This document shows, piece after piece, positions 38,373 through 50,975 of a stretch of DNA of 64,000 bases. Below the pieces are notes generated by a model. The model saw only the letters and a program-made list of their open reading frames with translations, ran no database searches and was not told the origin of the DNA. Positions within the stretch are counted from its first letter, which is position 1. Each line of letters begins with the position of its first letter. The translations under genes were made by a program, and so were the position numbers. The stretch comes from Epinephelus fuscoguttatus (Eukaryota > Chordata > Actinopteri > Perciformes > Serranidae), in assembly GCF_011397635.1 (NCBI RefSeq), contig NC_064753.1:31396322-31460321 (forward strand), read 5' to 3'.

Positions 38373-41300
38373 TCACGCTTCTTCGAGCTCCACCAGCACA
38401 CCGTCACAGTCTTTAGGATGAAGGAACATCACTGGTTTCCCATGAGCACCTATCCGAGGCTCTGCTGACAGAGTTCTGATGTTCTTTGCTTTCAGGTCAG
38501 CTATGGCAGCATTTATGTCGTCCACCTGCAACCAGGAGGAAAACTGTTAATCTTTTTATAACTTCAGTCAGTCTGATATAAAGGCCAGTCGTCACATTTG
38601 ACAGTTTAAGTAGTCTGACAATAATTTGAGCTTTGGCACAAACACATAACCACACTTTTTTGTGTGTGCTGAGTGGGACATTTTACAGTTCACATATATA
38701 AAACATGTCAGTGCTCTCTGTGCCCGCCAGTGTCTAATACAGTTTAAGGTCATGCACAGAGCCCATCTGTCTCAAGTAACCCTGCCACGTATTTATCCAG
38801 ATGTGAACCTCAGTTGTGACAAATGTTCAAGAGGTGAGGCGTCTTTTATTCACATGTATTAGACATGGCCGAGCCTTGAAACAACCTTATCCTCAATCCT
38901 TAGCTTTGACCTGCAACCCAATCCTCTGGTCACCCTCTTTGGCACCACCAGAGAGGATGTGTACACCTGACTCCAATCCAACGCCGTACACTGTCTTTTG
39001 CCTTTCTGCGGCCAGACGGGCAGTTCTAATCAGATGGAGGGATGCTGCCCCGCCCACCCCTGCACAGTGGCTGAGGGACATTATGTTCTGCTTTAATCTT
39101 GATAAGATGCGCTATTCAATTTGTAACTCAGGTAAAAAAAAAATTCCAAAAGGTTTGGGGCCTCTTTCTGAAGTACATCCAGAGCTGTCAGTTCAACTGA
39201 AGGTTTTGTGTTTGTCTCTTGTTTCTGCTGATTTCTGTCAGTGTGTACTTCCCCCACTATTCTGAACCTGCCTTTTACACAGGCATCCCTCCCCCTCTCT
39301 TTAAATATTGGACATGACTTTCAGCTCATCTGTCTTTTTTTTTCTTTACTATTCAGAAGAGGGAGAACCGTCCTATCAACACTATTCTGTGAATATAAAA
39401 AATACTCTATAAAAACACTATAACATGACAAATATGAACGATATAGCTGCTTTAAGAATGACAAAGCTGTATAGTCTTGTGAAGAGTGTGTAAAAATATC
39501 AAACAGGCAAAATACAAACGTTCAAAGTATAGTGAATAACATATATGTAGTGTCTTAGTCTCCTACTAAAAGATACAGGCTGGAATTCAGTTCTTCTTCT
39601 CAAACAAAGGTGAGACAAATAATGAATTAATAATGGATACACTCCATTCAGGTGTGTCAGTGTCATCAGAGCCCTGGTGTTGGCCTTGTTCAACAGTGGT
39701 CCAAGGTCCAGGATTTAGCGGCCTCTTGTGGTGAACTTCTCCTGTGTGCCAAGTGTTTAGGAGAACCATGGTGGGTGATGCAAAAAAGCAAATACCACTG
39801 TCTGGAGTTAATGGTTGTTTGTCCATTCTGGGCTACCGCAGAACAACATGGCGGACTCCGTGGGAGACGACCCACCATAAATGTAGGTATAAACTGCTTA
39901 TTCTGTTATTCCTTTCCCACCAAAATTAGTTTGTGCATGTGGGTTTTTTCAATGTGGGTAGACCAGAGCCGTGAACGCTGGCTTTGCAGAAGAGGAGTAT
40001 GCCTTTGTGGGGGGGTTTTTCCCTGGTGTGTCATGTACGGTGTCACATACTGACAAAAAACAGGTTAGTAAACAATAGAAAGCAGCATTGAGGCCAGTGA
40101 AACATGGAGACAGACGGAATTTTGTGGTGGCCTGTCACTGCATCACTCTGCCAATGGCGCTAAAATTAGCACATCTACCAGAGTGTGGTATTCACATTAC
40201 TGCCAATCCAAGCTGGTTGGGGCTGGAGCCGATACACACCTGTAGCTACAGTTATCCAGAGAATGAATGCCGATTGTAACCTTTTACATTAAATACAAAA
40301 GCCAGGTGTTAGTGGGTGTTAATGGGTTTATTTTATCTAGCAGGAAAGGGGCTTAAGGTGACAAAAACAAAACGATATGTACAATTTCTGCCAATAGATC
40401 CTACATACAGGACCTTTATTACTATTATTTTGTAAATCATAGGTGCGTAGGATAAAATTCTTACTGTATTAACACATTACGTTTTGTTTTCAGGGTCCTT
40501 GTATTATCTGTCACACTGCCATTGCTTACTGATGACAGAAAGAGCCATTAATAATCGAACACCCATCATATTCCATGTAAGAAAAGTCAAAATGTCTGCT
40601 GTGAAAAACTCTATTGCGCACGCTGGGTCACTTACACACAGCTGACACAACAGAGCTTGTTTTAATGCCATTAGTTACACTTGTGCTTATTCTGTTACGA
40701 CCGATAGCAGTGTTTGCAGTGAGAAGGTTCTACTCAAGCTTATCTAAGGGTTAAAGTCCGACACAATGCTGAGCGTAAACCCTGTGACACAACATCAGTG
40801 CCGCCTCACCTCAATACAAATGTGATGCATCCCCCCAGACTTGTTCTTCTGTAGGAATCCAGCGATCGGGCTCTTCTCCCCCAGAGGATGGAGCAGCTCC
40901 AGTTTAGTGTTGCCGAGCTCCACAAACACCGTGTAGACGCCGTGCTCAGGCAGGGGCACCTTATCACTCACTGTGGCACCCAGCACGTCCCGATACAGAG
41001 CCGTGGCCTTCTCCATGTCAGGGACAGCAATGGCAATGTGGTTCAGCCTCCCCAGCTTCCACACTGACCCAGGGACGCCCTGCCGGAGGGGTGCTGTCGT
41101 TGAATGGGCCCTCATGAGTGTTAGACGAGAACATCTGGAGAGACCTGCCACTGAATGAACACATTAAAATTTGGTGAGCTTAGTTATAGAAAATATGTTA
41201 GAACATTAGTCCTACAGGTTCCTTCTCTTTTCCCTTCAAGTAGCTCCAAGGTTGCAGACATGGGCACAAATACATCAACAAGTATCCTGTTACAAATACT

Positions 41301-43330
41301 TGCTCATCAAATCTATCAAATGAAATACCAAACACTGACAGAGAGCAAATGTATTTAATCAAAATACGAGTAATTTGTGATCTGAAAATACAAAAACACA
41401 TCCTTTACAAAGGGATTTTAATCACATTTCAGACATTTAGTAGCCTAAATAGAGGCCTGTCTTTAACTGCCCACACTGAAAAGATAAGCTCTGCTACTTT
41501 CCCACATCATACATTTAAAGTGGCCAAACAGGATGTCTTGGAGGTGTGAGGGTGCAACTTCGGGAATGCATGCTCAGGGCCGGTCAAGCTTCTAGACCAA
41601 ACAGTACATGCCACTTGATCCACTTGCATGTTGCCAAAGACTATGATTATGCTAACTGTTGAACTTAGGGATGCACAATAACACGGGCACGTCATTGGTA
41701 TCGGCTGATATTGGCTTTAAAATGAAATATCATTATCGTCCAACATGCTTTATTCTCAATTTACACAATGAATGAATATTACATATATATTTTTTTATTT
41801 TATATACTTTATTAATCCCCCCGAGGGGAAATTCAGTTTTTTCACTCTTTTGTCATTAACACACAGGTCCGAAAGACACACACATGCACAAACAGGACCT
41901 ATACATGCACAAAGTAGAGAGATGTCAGAGTGAGGGGGCTGCCTTGGTCAGGTACCCCAAGCGGTTGGGGGGGTTTGGTGCCTTGCTCAAGGGCACCTCT
42001 GCAGTGCCCAGGAGCCAGCCACCAGTCCATGCTTCATATTTGGTCCGGACGGGGACTTGAACAAGTGACCCTCCGGTTCCCAACCCAAGTCCCTATGGAC
42101 TACTGCCGCATACACTGAAAGGTATTTTATTTCATGTCTCCATCTGCTGGTGGACCATGATGATGAAAGTATGCATGCATAATATGATGTTAATTCCACT
42201 ACAGAAGAGACTTGATCAGTAAAATTAGGTAGGGAAAAAAGCAGATATATTAATATTGGTATTGGTTATTATTGGTCAAATGAGTTGTTACATACTGGCA
42301 TATTGGATATCTGCAAAAAAATCCAATATTGTGCATCCCTAGCTGTACTGTTTTTTTCCCACTATTAAAACCTGGGGATAAAAATGTATTTATTTATTTA
42401 TCTTTTTAAATTTAATTTTATTTCAGACTAAAATGACACTAAATAATGTATTTTCAGTATTTCAAATACACAAACACAAGCTTATAAAATATTTTGTTAC
42501 AAATCACCTCTCTCTTTTTTCTGTCCAGCAGATACAAATCACAGAATACTCTAAAGTAATCAAATAAATTTTTTTTTTAATAAATTCAACTGAAATACTG
42601 CCCATCTCTGCAATGTTGGAAATATCTTTTTACTCCACACTTTCTGACATTATCACATACACAGTATATTCTACCTTGTTCCAACTCTTTAATTAAGCTG
42701 TGTGTTGTATGTTTACAGATAAAGACATGTTTTTATGGTTGTGCATAAAGAAATAAAATGTAATTTTATTTTCATGGCTGCACTTTATTAAACTGAAATA
42801 TTGTAGATGTATTGTGCACCGTTTTACACACATTGTTCCCTCAAATTCAGCCTGACATTTGGTGTCTTTGGAGTCTCGAGTAGATTTTAAAACAAGGGTC
42901 TGTGGGTTTGAACAATGTTTGGCTGCATAGCATTTAATGACACAGTAGCTTATGTTAAAACACATCTGAGTATTTGGAAAAGTACAGCCATGGCATTTTG
43001 TCAAAAGTTTAAGTTTTAAAGTCTTGGGGAGTTCAGTTTATCATTTCAGATGAGAGTTGAAGTAAACATTACAGTACAATGGTCAATCTTCAGACAGAAA
43101 GCACACAAACACGAAAAGTACAATGTGCCTTAAAGCAACAACACAACAAACCCATGATGTGACGTTAACATGTTGTTTAACAGTGACGCAGCTAATGTTC
43201 AGCATTGCTGCAGTGTTGTTAAAGCCTATTCAATAAATCAGAGGACGACCTTGCTAACAAACGCACGTAGTAGTAGTTAAATAATTATTGACACAAACCA
43301 ACCTGCAACCTTCAGCGCGGCGGACGCCAT
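38373..43330 (-). CDS. mcee: Methylmalonyl-CoA epimerase, mitochondrial (three coding exons)
   Basis: Converts D- to L-methylmalonyl-CoA in mitochondrial propionate breakdown, between propionyl-CoA carboxylase and methylmalonyl-CoA mutase. Minus-strand exons in order: 43330-43303 (donor GTTGGT), 41150-40810 (donor GTGAGG) and 38525-38373. The product has 173 residues (human about 176). The Arg/Ser-rich N-terminus (MASAALKVAVAGLSRCSRLT, about 1-35) is a plausible mitochondrial presequence. Then comes the VOC metalloenzyme fold: GSVWKLGRLNHIAIAVPD, NTKLELLHPLGEKSPIAGF, GGMHHICIEVDDINAA and HPKDCDGVLVELEEA. The metal ligands are visible as His47, His119 and Glu169 (human His50, His122, Glu172). 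Intron 1 (about 2.2 kb) holds a hAT-like element with a nested SINE. Intron 2 (about 2.3 kb) holds an L1 fragment and a miniature element. It is divergent from MPHOSPH10, its partner in other vertebrates too. Confidence 0.96.
38660..39185 (+). mobile_element. LINE-1-like ORF2 C-terminal fragment
   Basis: In MCEE intron 2, opposite in strand to the gene. Conceptual pieces read LIQFKVMHRAHLSQVTLPRI, then YPDVNLSCDKCSRGEASFIH, NPLVTLFGTT, and AARRAVLIRWRDAAPPTPAQ, WLRDIMFCFNLDKMRYSI. This is the end of fish L1/Tx1-type ORF2, with its Cys/His-containing tail and the L-RR-I-L-W motif. A TAG replaces the Trp codon after HMY near 38860, and the frame shifts at about 38960. It is a dead 5'-truncated copy. 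Confidence 0.75.
39700..40419. mobile_element. Miniature inverted-repeat element, copy B, interrupted (MCEE intron 2)
   Basis: Same family as 13956-14262. The left end (AAGGTCCAGGATTTAGCGGC, about 39703), internal blocks (TTTGTCCATTCTGGGCTACC; ACATGGCGGACTCCGTGGGA) and the right end (CAATAGATCCTACATACAGG to CCTTTA, 40419) are in family order. The copy is about 720 bp because about 400 bp of unrelated sequence sits at about 39930-40380. Confidence 0.6.
41666..42341. mobile_element. hAT-like element hosting a SINE (MCEE intron 1)
   Basis: Terminal inverted repeats TAGGGATGCACAATA (41666-41680) and TATTGTGCATCCCTA (42327-42341) are exact inverse copies. Flanking 8-mers GTTGAACT (41658-41665) and GCTGTACT (42342-42349) agree at six of eight bases, fitting the 8 bp target duplication of hAT elements. 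No transposase frame. The middle is a nested SINE (41794-42115). Confidence 0.8.
41794..42115 (-). mobile_element. tRNA-derived SINE, nested
   Basis: Read on the minus strand: a tRNA-like head (an eroded AGTAGTCCATAGGGACTTGG at the A-box; TCAAGTCCCCGTCC at the B-box), a body with GGACTGGTGGCTGGCTCC and AGGTCCTGTTTGTGCATG, and a 3' tail GGGGGATTAATAAAGTATAT of the kind shared with partner LINEs. TATTTTAT-like sequence on both sides may be the target duplication. About 75-80% like the copy at 59329-59685. Confidence 0.75.
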
Positions 43331-43419
43331 GTTTGTACCTCGGAACCAAAGCAGCGGCGGAACAGTTCCTCGGAGAGCCTGTTTACCTGCGACACACGGT
43401 CACACATGTGGGGACAACG
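43331..43419. promoter_or_regulatory. MCEE/MPHOSPH10 bidirectional promoter
   Basis: Only 89 bp separate the MCEE start codon (minus, 43330) from the MPHOSPH10 start codon (plus, 43420). Both 5' UTRs and the core promoter must fit here or overlap the first exons. It has no TATA box and is moderately GC-rich (GCAGCGGCGGAAC). Head-to-head order of these two genes is conserved in vertebrates, as I recall. Confidence 0.8.
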
Positions 43420-46400
43420 ATGGCTAGTGGAGATGTGTGGAGCGTGCTGGAGGAGTGTGTAAAGACTATAAATGCCAACACATCACAGCCAGAGAACTTT
43501 CTGAGGCAAGTGTTTGCTGTCTGCATGTTTGTGTTTTATTGACAAAGCTGTTAAATGTTGTTTACGCGTGTTTGAAGAGGTTCAGCTAGCTAACCGTTAG
43601 CTAATGCTAACTGCATGCACTTCTAGCGTTAGCACCGGGTTTCTTTACATAGGTAGCAAGCTGTCACAGTCAACCTCTTGGATACAGAAGAGTTTGGGAG
43701 GGTTTTTATTTCTTTACAAAGTCGCTGTTCTCATGTTGTGGTAACGACATGTCTTCAAACGGACGACTTGTGTAACCTTTATCAATGGGGACCACAACAT
43801 CCACACAAAGTTCCATTAGCCTGCATCTACACTTCCTGTCTGTTAGTTTACTACACTTTAAACAGTGCCAATGTGACTGAATTCAGCAGCTGACCTTACT
43901 GCATTGACACAGCTGTGTTTAGAAACAACCAGTACAATATAATCAAATGCTGCATGTGATAGGGATGATGTGAGTGTGACACACGACATTTTGCAAGACA
44001 ACTAACAAAGTATAAGTGTACCTAAAGAGCAAAAACCCTTAATGGCAAAATGCTTCTTATGATGCAGGACTTGAGGAGTCATATTCTTAATTTATTCACT
44101 AACTTCATGCTCATCCAGTGTCCCAAAACCTTATGGATAATTCAGATGTAACAGTGTAATGTAGGGCAAAACACACACTGCATCACGTGTGTGTGACTGG
44201 CCTCAAATAGATTTAAACTAGCAGTGCACAAACCTGATAAAACTTGTAAATTGGTGGTTTAGCCACCCAGATTCTGACGCAGTTTGTCTGTCAATCATTA
44301 TAATAATCTAAAGACGTCTAAAGATGATGTCTGGTCAACTTTGTAATTAAACATAGACTATTTGCAGTGTGAAATGGCACCTGCAAGTCTTTATTTATCA
44401 TTTATATCAGTGGTTTTTAAACTTTTTGTGCCCAAGCCACAACACATCTGTATTTATATCTGTGCACAGTAGCCTCTATAACATGTGATATCACTTTTGT
44501 CACGACGTAAATGTTTGTTTTTATTTACTAATGTCAAATATCAATTGACAACCAACCATTAATGATTGAATATTTATCAACAAAACGATTCCAGAATTCA
44601 TTTTAAACTTTTTAAAATTACATCAAAGCACCCATAATACATAAATTTAAACAGGAAATAATGTCAGATAATGTAAGATGTCACACACTTATAATTCCCT
44701 CACGTAAACTGTGAGGAATAGGTTCCCCTTCTTTTATTTATTTTTTTATTTTTTTAATGAAATGAAATCAGATTACATTTTTTAAGGTAGAGTTTGCCTC
44801 TTTGTTAGGACATGGGTGTGCACAACATACTGATACTGATACTTTTAACACAACATCAGACTTGCCATACTGATTGTGTGTTTTCACCTTCTCAGCCTTC
44901 AAGATGGAGTGGCAGCAGACTTCACCTCTCTCACTAAGACCCTGTATGACCTCCACAAAGCTGAGGAGCCTGCAGATTACAAAGGCAGCCCGCTGGGTCA
45001 GCTGGTGGTGGAAAACTTTGATGAAGAGCAAATCTGGCAGGAGCTGGAGCTGCAGAACAACGCCATACTGAAACACTTAAAAAATGCAGCTGATGAGGCT
45101 TTGTCAGATGAGACGTTAACATTACTGGCAGAGGAGGAGGAAGATGTAGAGACTGATGATGATGAAGAAGAAGGAGAAGAAGAAGAGGAGGAGGAGGAAC
45201 CACCCAGACAGTCTAAGAAAATGGCTGTGGAGGCTGAGGACGGGGCAGAGGATTACACCGATGAGGACTCTGATTTAGATTTTGATGTGGATGCTCTGGA
45301 GAAGCGAGAGAAACAGAAGAAGGAGACTGGGAGGAAAGGCTCCAAAACAAAAGTGGTTCCCTCTGAGGTTGATGACAAGTTTTTCAAACTGTCAGAGATG
45401 GAGTCGTTTCTTGATGATATGGACAAGCGAGAGGGGAAGGAGGGCGAGAATGAAGATGAACTAGACTATTTTCAGGACCTGCCCTCCGATGAGGACGATG
45501 AACTCGACTTAGAAGAAATGCTTGCTACCAAAAAGAAACAGAAGAACACTGTATGTATTTTATAACCTATTCCCACCTGTTTTTCTGTCCTGATGGTGCA
45601 GAATATTGATTATTGTTTATATTGACAGGCAAAGAGCTCCAGGAATCTCAAGTACAAGGACTTCTTCGATGCTGTGGATAGCGAACCAGCTAAAGCAGAT
45701 GACCAGTCAGATGGCGAGGATGACAGCATGGATGGAAGCCGGGAAGAAGGTGAAGAAGAAATAGATGACGAGGAAGATGACTATGATGGTGAAGAGGAGG
45801 GTGACGATGAGTAAGTGTGATTAAAATGATGTAATGCATATTAATATGTGTGAGAGAAGCCCGTATGGTTAAGTCCAGCATGTTGGTGTTTACCTGTTGC
45901 CAGGGAGGACGAGAGGACTCAGTCCAAAGCATCTCATAAGAAAGTGACCTTTAACCTCTCCGGGGACGAGGACAGCGAGGGAGAGGACATGGAGGAGATC
46001 TTTGGAGGAAAAGCGCAGAGCTCAGCAAAGTCTGAATCAAAGTCATCATTTGAGAAACGGCAAGAAAAGGTAATCAGTGGGTGTGTTTTACACCAACTGT
46101 AGACCATCAGTGTGTTGATTTAATAGTGCTGCTTGGCTTCTGTTCTTCTGTAATGCCTCAGCTTTTAATTTAGTCTTAACAAGATGCAGCCGTACAAGAA
46201 CAATAACTAAACAGGCACAAACTTACAATAGCTGCAACCAAGTACGTGCATACATTTACACGTAGCCCCTTTTTGCCAGTTAGCATGAACACAAATACAA
46301 AACACTGCAGCTGCTGAAAGGTTTGGGGAATTGACCCCAAAAGATACATTACTGATGTTATTCATAAGTGTTTGTGAAGCATTTACTAGATCAAAATGTA

Positions 46401-49400
46401 TTCTTTCTCATGGCTAACTGAACATTGAACCTATAAGGAGGGTGCTGGTCAAATTATTACCATGGCTGCACCTGAGATTTTAACCACGTTTGCCCTGGTT
46501 GCACAATTTGAGGACAATACTTTTCATAGACTGATGTGACATAAGAAGACTCTCCTCATCCATCCATCAATTTTAAACCACCTATGTGAGGCCAGGTCGC
46601 GGGGGCAGCAGGCTGAGCAAAGCACTCCAGACATCCCTCTCCTCAGCATCGCTCTCCAGCTCCTACTGGGGTGATCTCATGGCGTCCCCAGGCCAGATGA
46701 GGTACATAATCCCTCCAGTGTGTTCTGGTTCTGCCCCGGGGCCCCCCCACCAGCGGGACATGCCCACAACACCTCTAACAGGAGGCGCCCAGGAGGCATC
46801 CTGATCAGATGCCCGAACCGCATCAACTGATCCATTTTGAGGCAAGGGAGCAGCAGCTTTCTACTGAGCCCCTTCAGGATGCCTGAACTCCTCACCCTAT
46901 TTCTAAGGCTGAGACCAGCCACCCCTTTGGCCGCTTGTATCTGCAATCTCATTCTTTCGGTCACTACATAGAGCTCAGGACCATAGGTGAGGGTTCTGAC
47001 GTAGATGGACCAGTAAATTGAAAGCTTTGACTTCTGGCTCTGCTCCCTCTTCACCACACCAGTCTGGTGCAGTGCCCATATCAGTGCAGACGCCACACCG
47101 AACTGTCGATCCATCTCACGCTCTATTCTACCCTCACTCGTGAATTAGACACGGACATACTTAAAACCTTGCCTAGTTTATTAAACTAATATGTGTAGTA
47201 GATGATGATTGCGATAGTAAATTACAGTGGTCTTAGAGAGCAGTAAAAGATATACATTTCTTTTTCTCTCTGCTTCACCCTTTATGTTAATGAGATGGCT
47301 TTCAATTCAGACAACACTGCTGCATTTAAAATATTACAGAAATGTTAGTAGGTTTGGTCTAGTAGGATTTCTGTAGTGACTTTTACATAAAAATGACCAG
47401 GAAGCGACTTGTTAAATTGCAATCAGATTAACATAAAGGTGCGCTTGTCTGAAAGGACCTGAGAATCCTCAGATTCACGTATGTGTTCCTCAGACTGGAC
47501 CTCCTGGACTGTGTTTCATGTCTCACCAGTACCTGAGGCAACACGCCCTAATGCTGATTGATATATCCTACTGTTGTTTTAACCTGCAGATGTCAGAGAA
47601 GATTGAGGAGCTGGAGAAAGCCGCTCTTGCAGCGAAGCCCTGGCAGTTGTCGGGAGAGGTGACAGCACAGACTCGCCCAGAGAACAGCATGCTGGAGGAA
47701 GATGTGGATTTTGAGCAGACGTCTAGGATGGGTGAGTGACTCTCCTTCTTGAGTGGGTTGCATTCTCATGTTGGCAGGCAGATGACTGAATGTTATTTCA
47801 TATTAATACGATCATTTAGTAGTAGTTTAATGATTTTGGTTGTTTAATTACAGCTATTAAAATGTCTGTATGCTATTTCAAATCAGACATCAAGATTTTA
47901 TATTTGCTTTTTCAGCCCCTAGTGTCACAGAGGAAACCACACTACAGCTTGAAGACATCATCAAACAGAGAATTAAAGACCAGGTTAGTCACAGTAACTT
48001 GTGTCTTTATATTGTCTGAAAGACATATAGGGTGTTCATTTTTGTTGCCTGATTTTAACGCAGTACCTTTGACCTGTGTTTCTGTAAGGCGTTTGACGAC
48101 GTGGTCCGAAAGGAGAAACCCAAAGAGGAGGTGTTTGAGTACAAGAAGAGGCTAACACTGGACCATGAGAAGAGCAAGCAGAGCCTCGCGGAAATCTATG
48201 AGCAGGAATACCTCAAGCAGAATCAGGTTTGACTTTTATCTTGTTTCCACTGCTTCTCCAGCACATATGAACCGGTGCTGCATCCATCCCTTTGTTCCTG
48301 ATTTCAGACAAAGACGGAAGAGGAGGAGAACCCAGCTCATGTAGAAATTCAGAAGCTTATGGACACACTCTTCCTGAAGTTGGATGCTCTCTCTAACTTC
48401 CACTTCACACCCAAACCAGTAAGTTTTGCCTTCTGTAAAGCACCAACTGAGAGTTGCCAGATATGCTTAAAATATTGAGACTGACTGTTTTTTTGAAAGC
48501 ATTTGAAAGATAGTGTGGTTAATATATAACATGCCATCCACTCAAAAAAGATGTTTGTAAATAGAGACGATGGATAAAATGGAATAGAAACAACCTACAC
48601 TCATGTTGTCATTGATCCACAGCCCGTTCCTGAAGTCAAAGTGGTGTCTAACATGCCGTCCATCACAATGGAGGAGGTGGCTCCAGTCAGCGCTAGTGAT
48701 GCTACGCTGCTCGCACCAGAAGAAATCAAGGTTTGTCATTAATTAATTTTTCAAACATTTATTTTGTTATATTTAGAAACAGTACATGTCTAACAATACT
48801 CTTCTTTAACTGAAGGAGAAGAACAAAGCTGGAGATATTCTGGGTGACACTGAGAAGACGTCAACAGACAAGAAGCGTGAGAGACGGCACAAGAAGACGG
48901 TGAAGCGTCTAAAGATCAAGGAGAAAGAAAAGAGACAGAAACTCAAAGAGGCCAGTAAAACAGGGGAGAACAAAAAGCAATCAAAGGCTGAAGTCGCAGA
49001 AAACCTGAAGAAACTCGCTAAAGGAGGCAAAGCAACGATACTAAAGGTGAGTGTTTAGAAAATTAGCATAGCCTGTCCAGAGTTCTCAGTACAGGGTTCC
49101 CATGGGTCCTTGAAGTCCTTGAATGTTTGTGAATTTAGGGGGGAGAAATGGACAGGACTTTTACTTTTAACTGAGTACTTTTACATTGTTGTATTGTTAC
49201 TTTTCCTTCTGTGTTAGTTGCATGTGTCTGCTTTCACTGCCTACACACGTCACACCTTTAATACCAAAAATAACCTTTATATGAATTTTTAGATGATCCC
49301 TTATTGCCGTGATGGCTCATTTGAATTGGTGCTCTCTGTTTCAGGACGAAGGGAAGGACAAGGCTCTGCGGTCCTCTCAAGCCTTCTTCTCTGAGCTGCA

Positions 49401-49494
49401 GGACCAGGTAAAGAGTCAGATCAAAGGCGTAAAGGACCAGTCTTCAAAGAAGAAGAAACACAAAGAGGTTTCTGTGAGCAAACTCAAGTTATAG
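43420..49494 (+). CDS. mphosph10: U3 small nucleolar ribonucleoprotein MPP10 (eleven coding exons)
   Basis: Nucleolar component of the U3 snoRNP/SSU processome (with IMP3 and IMP4), needed for early 18S rRNA cleavages. Exons: 43420-43505, 44896-45550, 45629-45810, 45904-46069, 47590-47731, 47916-47983, 48089-48226, 48308-48418, 48623-48730, 48816-49046 and 49345-49494. Phases close to 678 residues (human 681). Landmarks: [30 protein letters not shown]; long acidic runs (about 95-135); [108 protein letters not shown]; a Lys-rich stretch; [20 protein letters not shown]; end VSKLKL. Exon 1 ends CTGAG followed by GCAAGT, so intron 1 appears to be of GC-AG type; all other introns are GT-AG. Intron 4 holds a Rex1-like LINE fragment. 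Confidence 0.96.
46556..47150 (-). mobile_element. Rex1-like LINE 3' fragment (MPHOSPH10 intron 4)
   Basis: Minus-strand frame 47114-46677 gives the end of a non-LTR reverse transcriptase protein: [64 protein letters not shown]. The 3' end on this strand runs into a GATGGATGGATGA tail. This is one of the commonest fish LINE ends (Rex1/CR1-like group, from memory). It lies antisense to the host gene, is 5'-truncated, and has lost residues around AAEMSFLRR. Confidence 0.75.
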
Positions 49495-49567
49495 TAACTG
49501 TGATGGTTTGTCGTAGAAGATCGACTTTTTATTGTACAGATTCTTTTTTATGAGAAAGCTGATATAT

Positions 49568-49616
49568 ATTAAACCTGAAAGTCCGTGTTAGATGTGTCCA
49601 TTTTCACCGAAATAAA
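49568..49616 (+). terminator. mphosph10: MPHOSPH10 polyadenylation signals
   Basis: ATTAAA at 49568-49573 and AATAAA at 49611-49616, 74 and 117 bases after the stop. The second is the stronger form. Confidence 0.65.
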
Positions 49617-50659
49617 TCAAGTGCCCAGATGCGTTTGTGTTTGTTTGGCTTTTTCAATTGTAATAAATGTTCATTCACATGAAAATATCAGAGCGTTTTT
49701 TTGTGGAAACATGAATGTACAGTGTCTGTGTGAAGATCAACAGTTTTTTTTTCTCATTCAAAAATACTGAATTTACTCACACCTTGCAAAGAAATCGCGA
49801 GGTACAAATACACTCTTTTAGTTGTCAGTTATTATACTATATTATTATTAAAAAAATAAATCAACATATAAACAGTACAGTGGAGGCTGAGCTAATTTTA
49901 TACTCAATCCATCACATGTCAGAGGCTGATGATATGTTTTGTATTTAAAATCTTTGTCTGCCATGTAGCCAGTAACTATGGCTGTCACATAAATGTAGTG
50001 GAATATTTTCCTCTAAAATGAATTTCAGTGTCTTGCGCAATATTTTTGCATGTTGGGTATCCAGTACATGTAAAGCCCTTTTTCTTCTGCACAAAAAAAA
50101 AGTTAACATCTGGGTTTTCAACGTAATGGGAAAAGTCACAATCAGCATTCACACCTGGGTCAAATGACTCTGCAGCAGTCCAAGGTATTTATAGGCTCCA
50201 GTCAGCATTAATGGAAACACAACACACTGGTGACTGCACTAATTTTAGCCCATTAACTGGTGAGATGCAGTGACGCGCCACCAGAGTACCATCCGGCTCT
50301 GCCTAAGCAGCACTCAAACATCGATCCAAATTAGTCTGCAATGTGTTTGAAAGAGAGATCTATAAAAAGAAGTAACTGCCAGTGAAAGATCTATGAAAAA
50401 AAGTGGCCACCATAAAGTTTTCAAGGGCCTCCATGCTGCTTTCTACTCTTAACTAATCTGTTTTCTGGCCTGTTTGTGGCATCAATCTTAACACGCACAG
50501 AAGGGCGTACTTGTCAGGTCTACTGGCAGTGGGAAAGGAGTCCATATTTATCACTTGCACTAACTTTGGTGGAAAGGGGAGTATTAGTAAATTTAAAGAA
50601 ACATGGGTTTATTACATATTTATTTAACTGAGTGGTGAATAGAATGGGGATAGTTGTAT

Positions 50660-50975
50660 TCATTCATTCATCTTCTAACCGCTTCATCCTCTTGAGGGTC
50701 GTGGGGGGGCTGAAGCCTATCCCAGCCTATCAGCTGACATTGAGCGAGAGGCAGGGTACACCCTGGACAGGTCGCCAGACTAACCAGACTATCACAGGGC
50801 TGACACATAGAGACAAACAACCATTCACACTCACATTCACACCTACGGACAATTTAGAGTTATCAATTAACCTAGTCCCCAATCTGCATGTCTTTGGACT
50901 GTGGGAGGAAGCCGGAGTGCCCGGAGAGAATCTATAACTAATAACTAAATCTACAACTAATATACAACTATCCCT
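50660..50975 (-). mobile_element. Retroelement fragment with target-site duplication
   Basis: A repeat very common in fish (ATCTTCTAACCGCTTCATCC at the left; GGACAGGTCGCCAGACTA; CATGTCTTTGGACTGTGGGA at the right), usually classed with L2-type LINEs as I recall. Its left edge is a CATTCATTCATTCAT tract, the 3' tail if read on the minus strand. GGGATAGTTGTAT occurs both just left (50647-50659) and just right (50976-50988), a 13 bp target duplication. An AACTAA-rich stretch lies at the right end. Confidence 0.65.

Noticed and set aside
45690-45932. Minus-strand His-rich frame opposite MPHOSPH10 (and similar ones at 44934-45203 and 53059-53268)
   Set aside because: These are antisense shadows of acidic or Gly-rich coding exons; GAT/GAA codons read backwards give His/Leu/Ser-rich frames.
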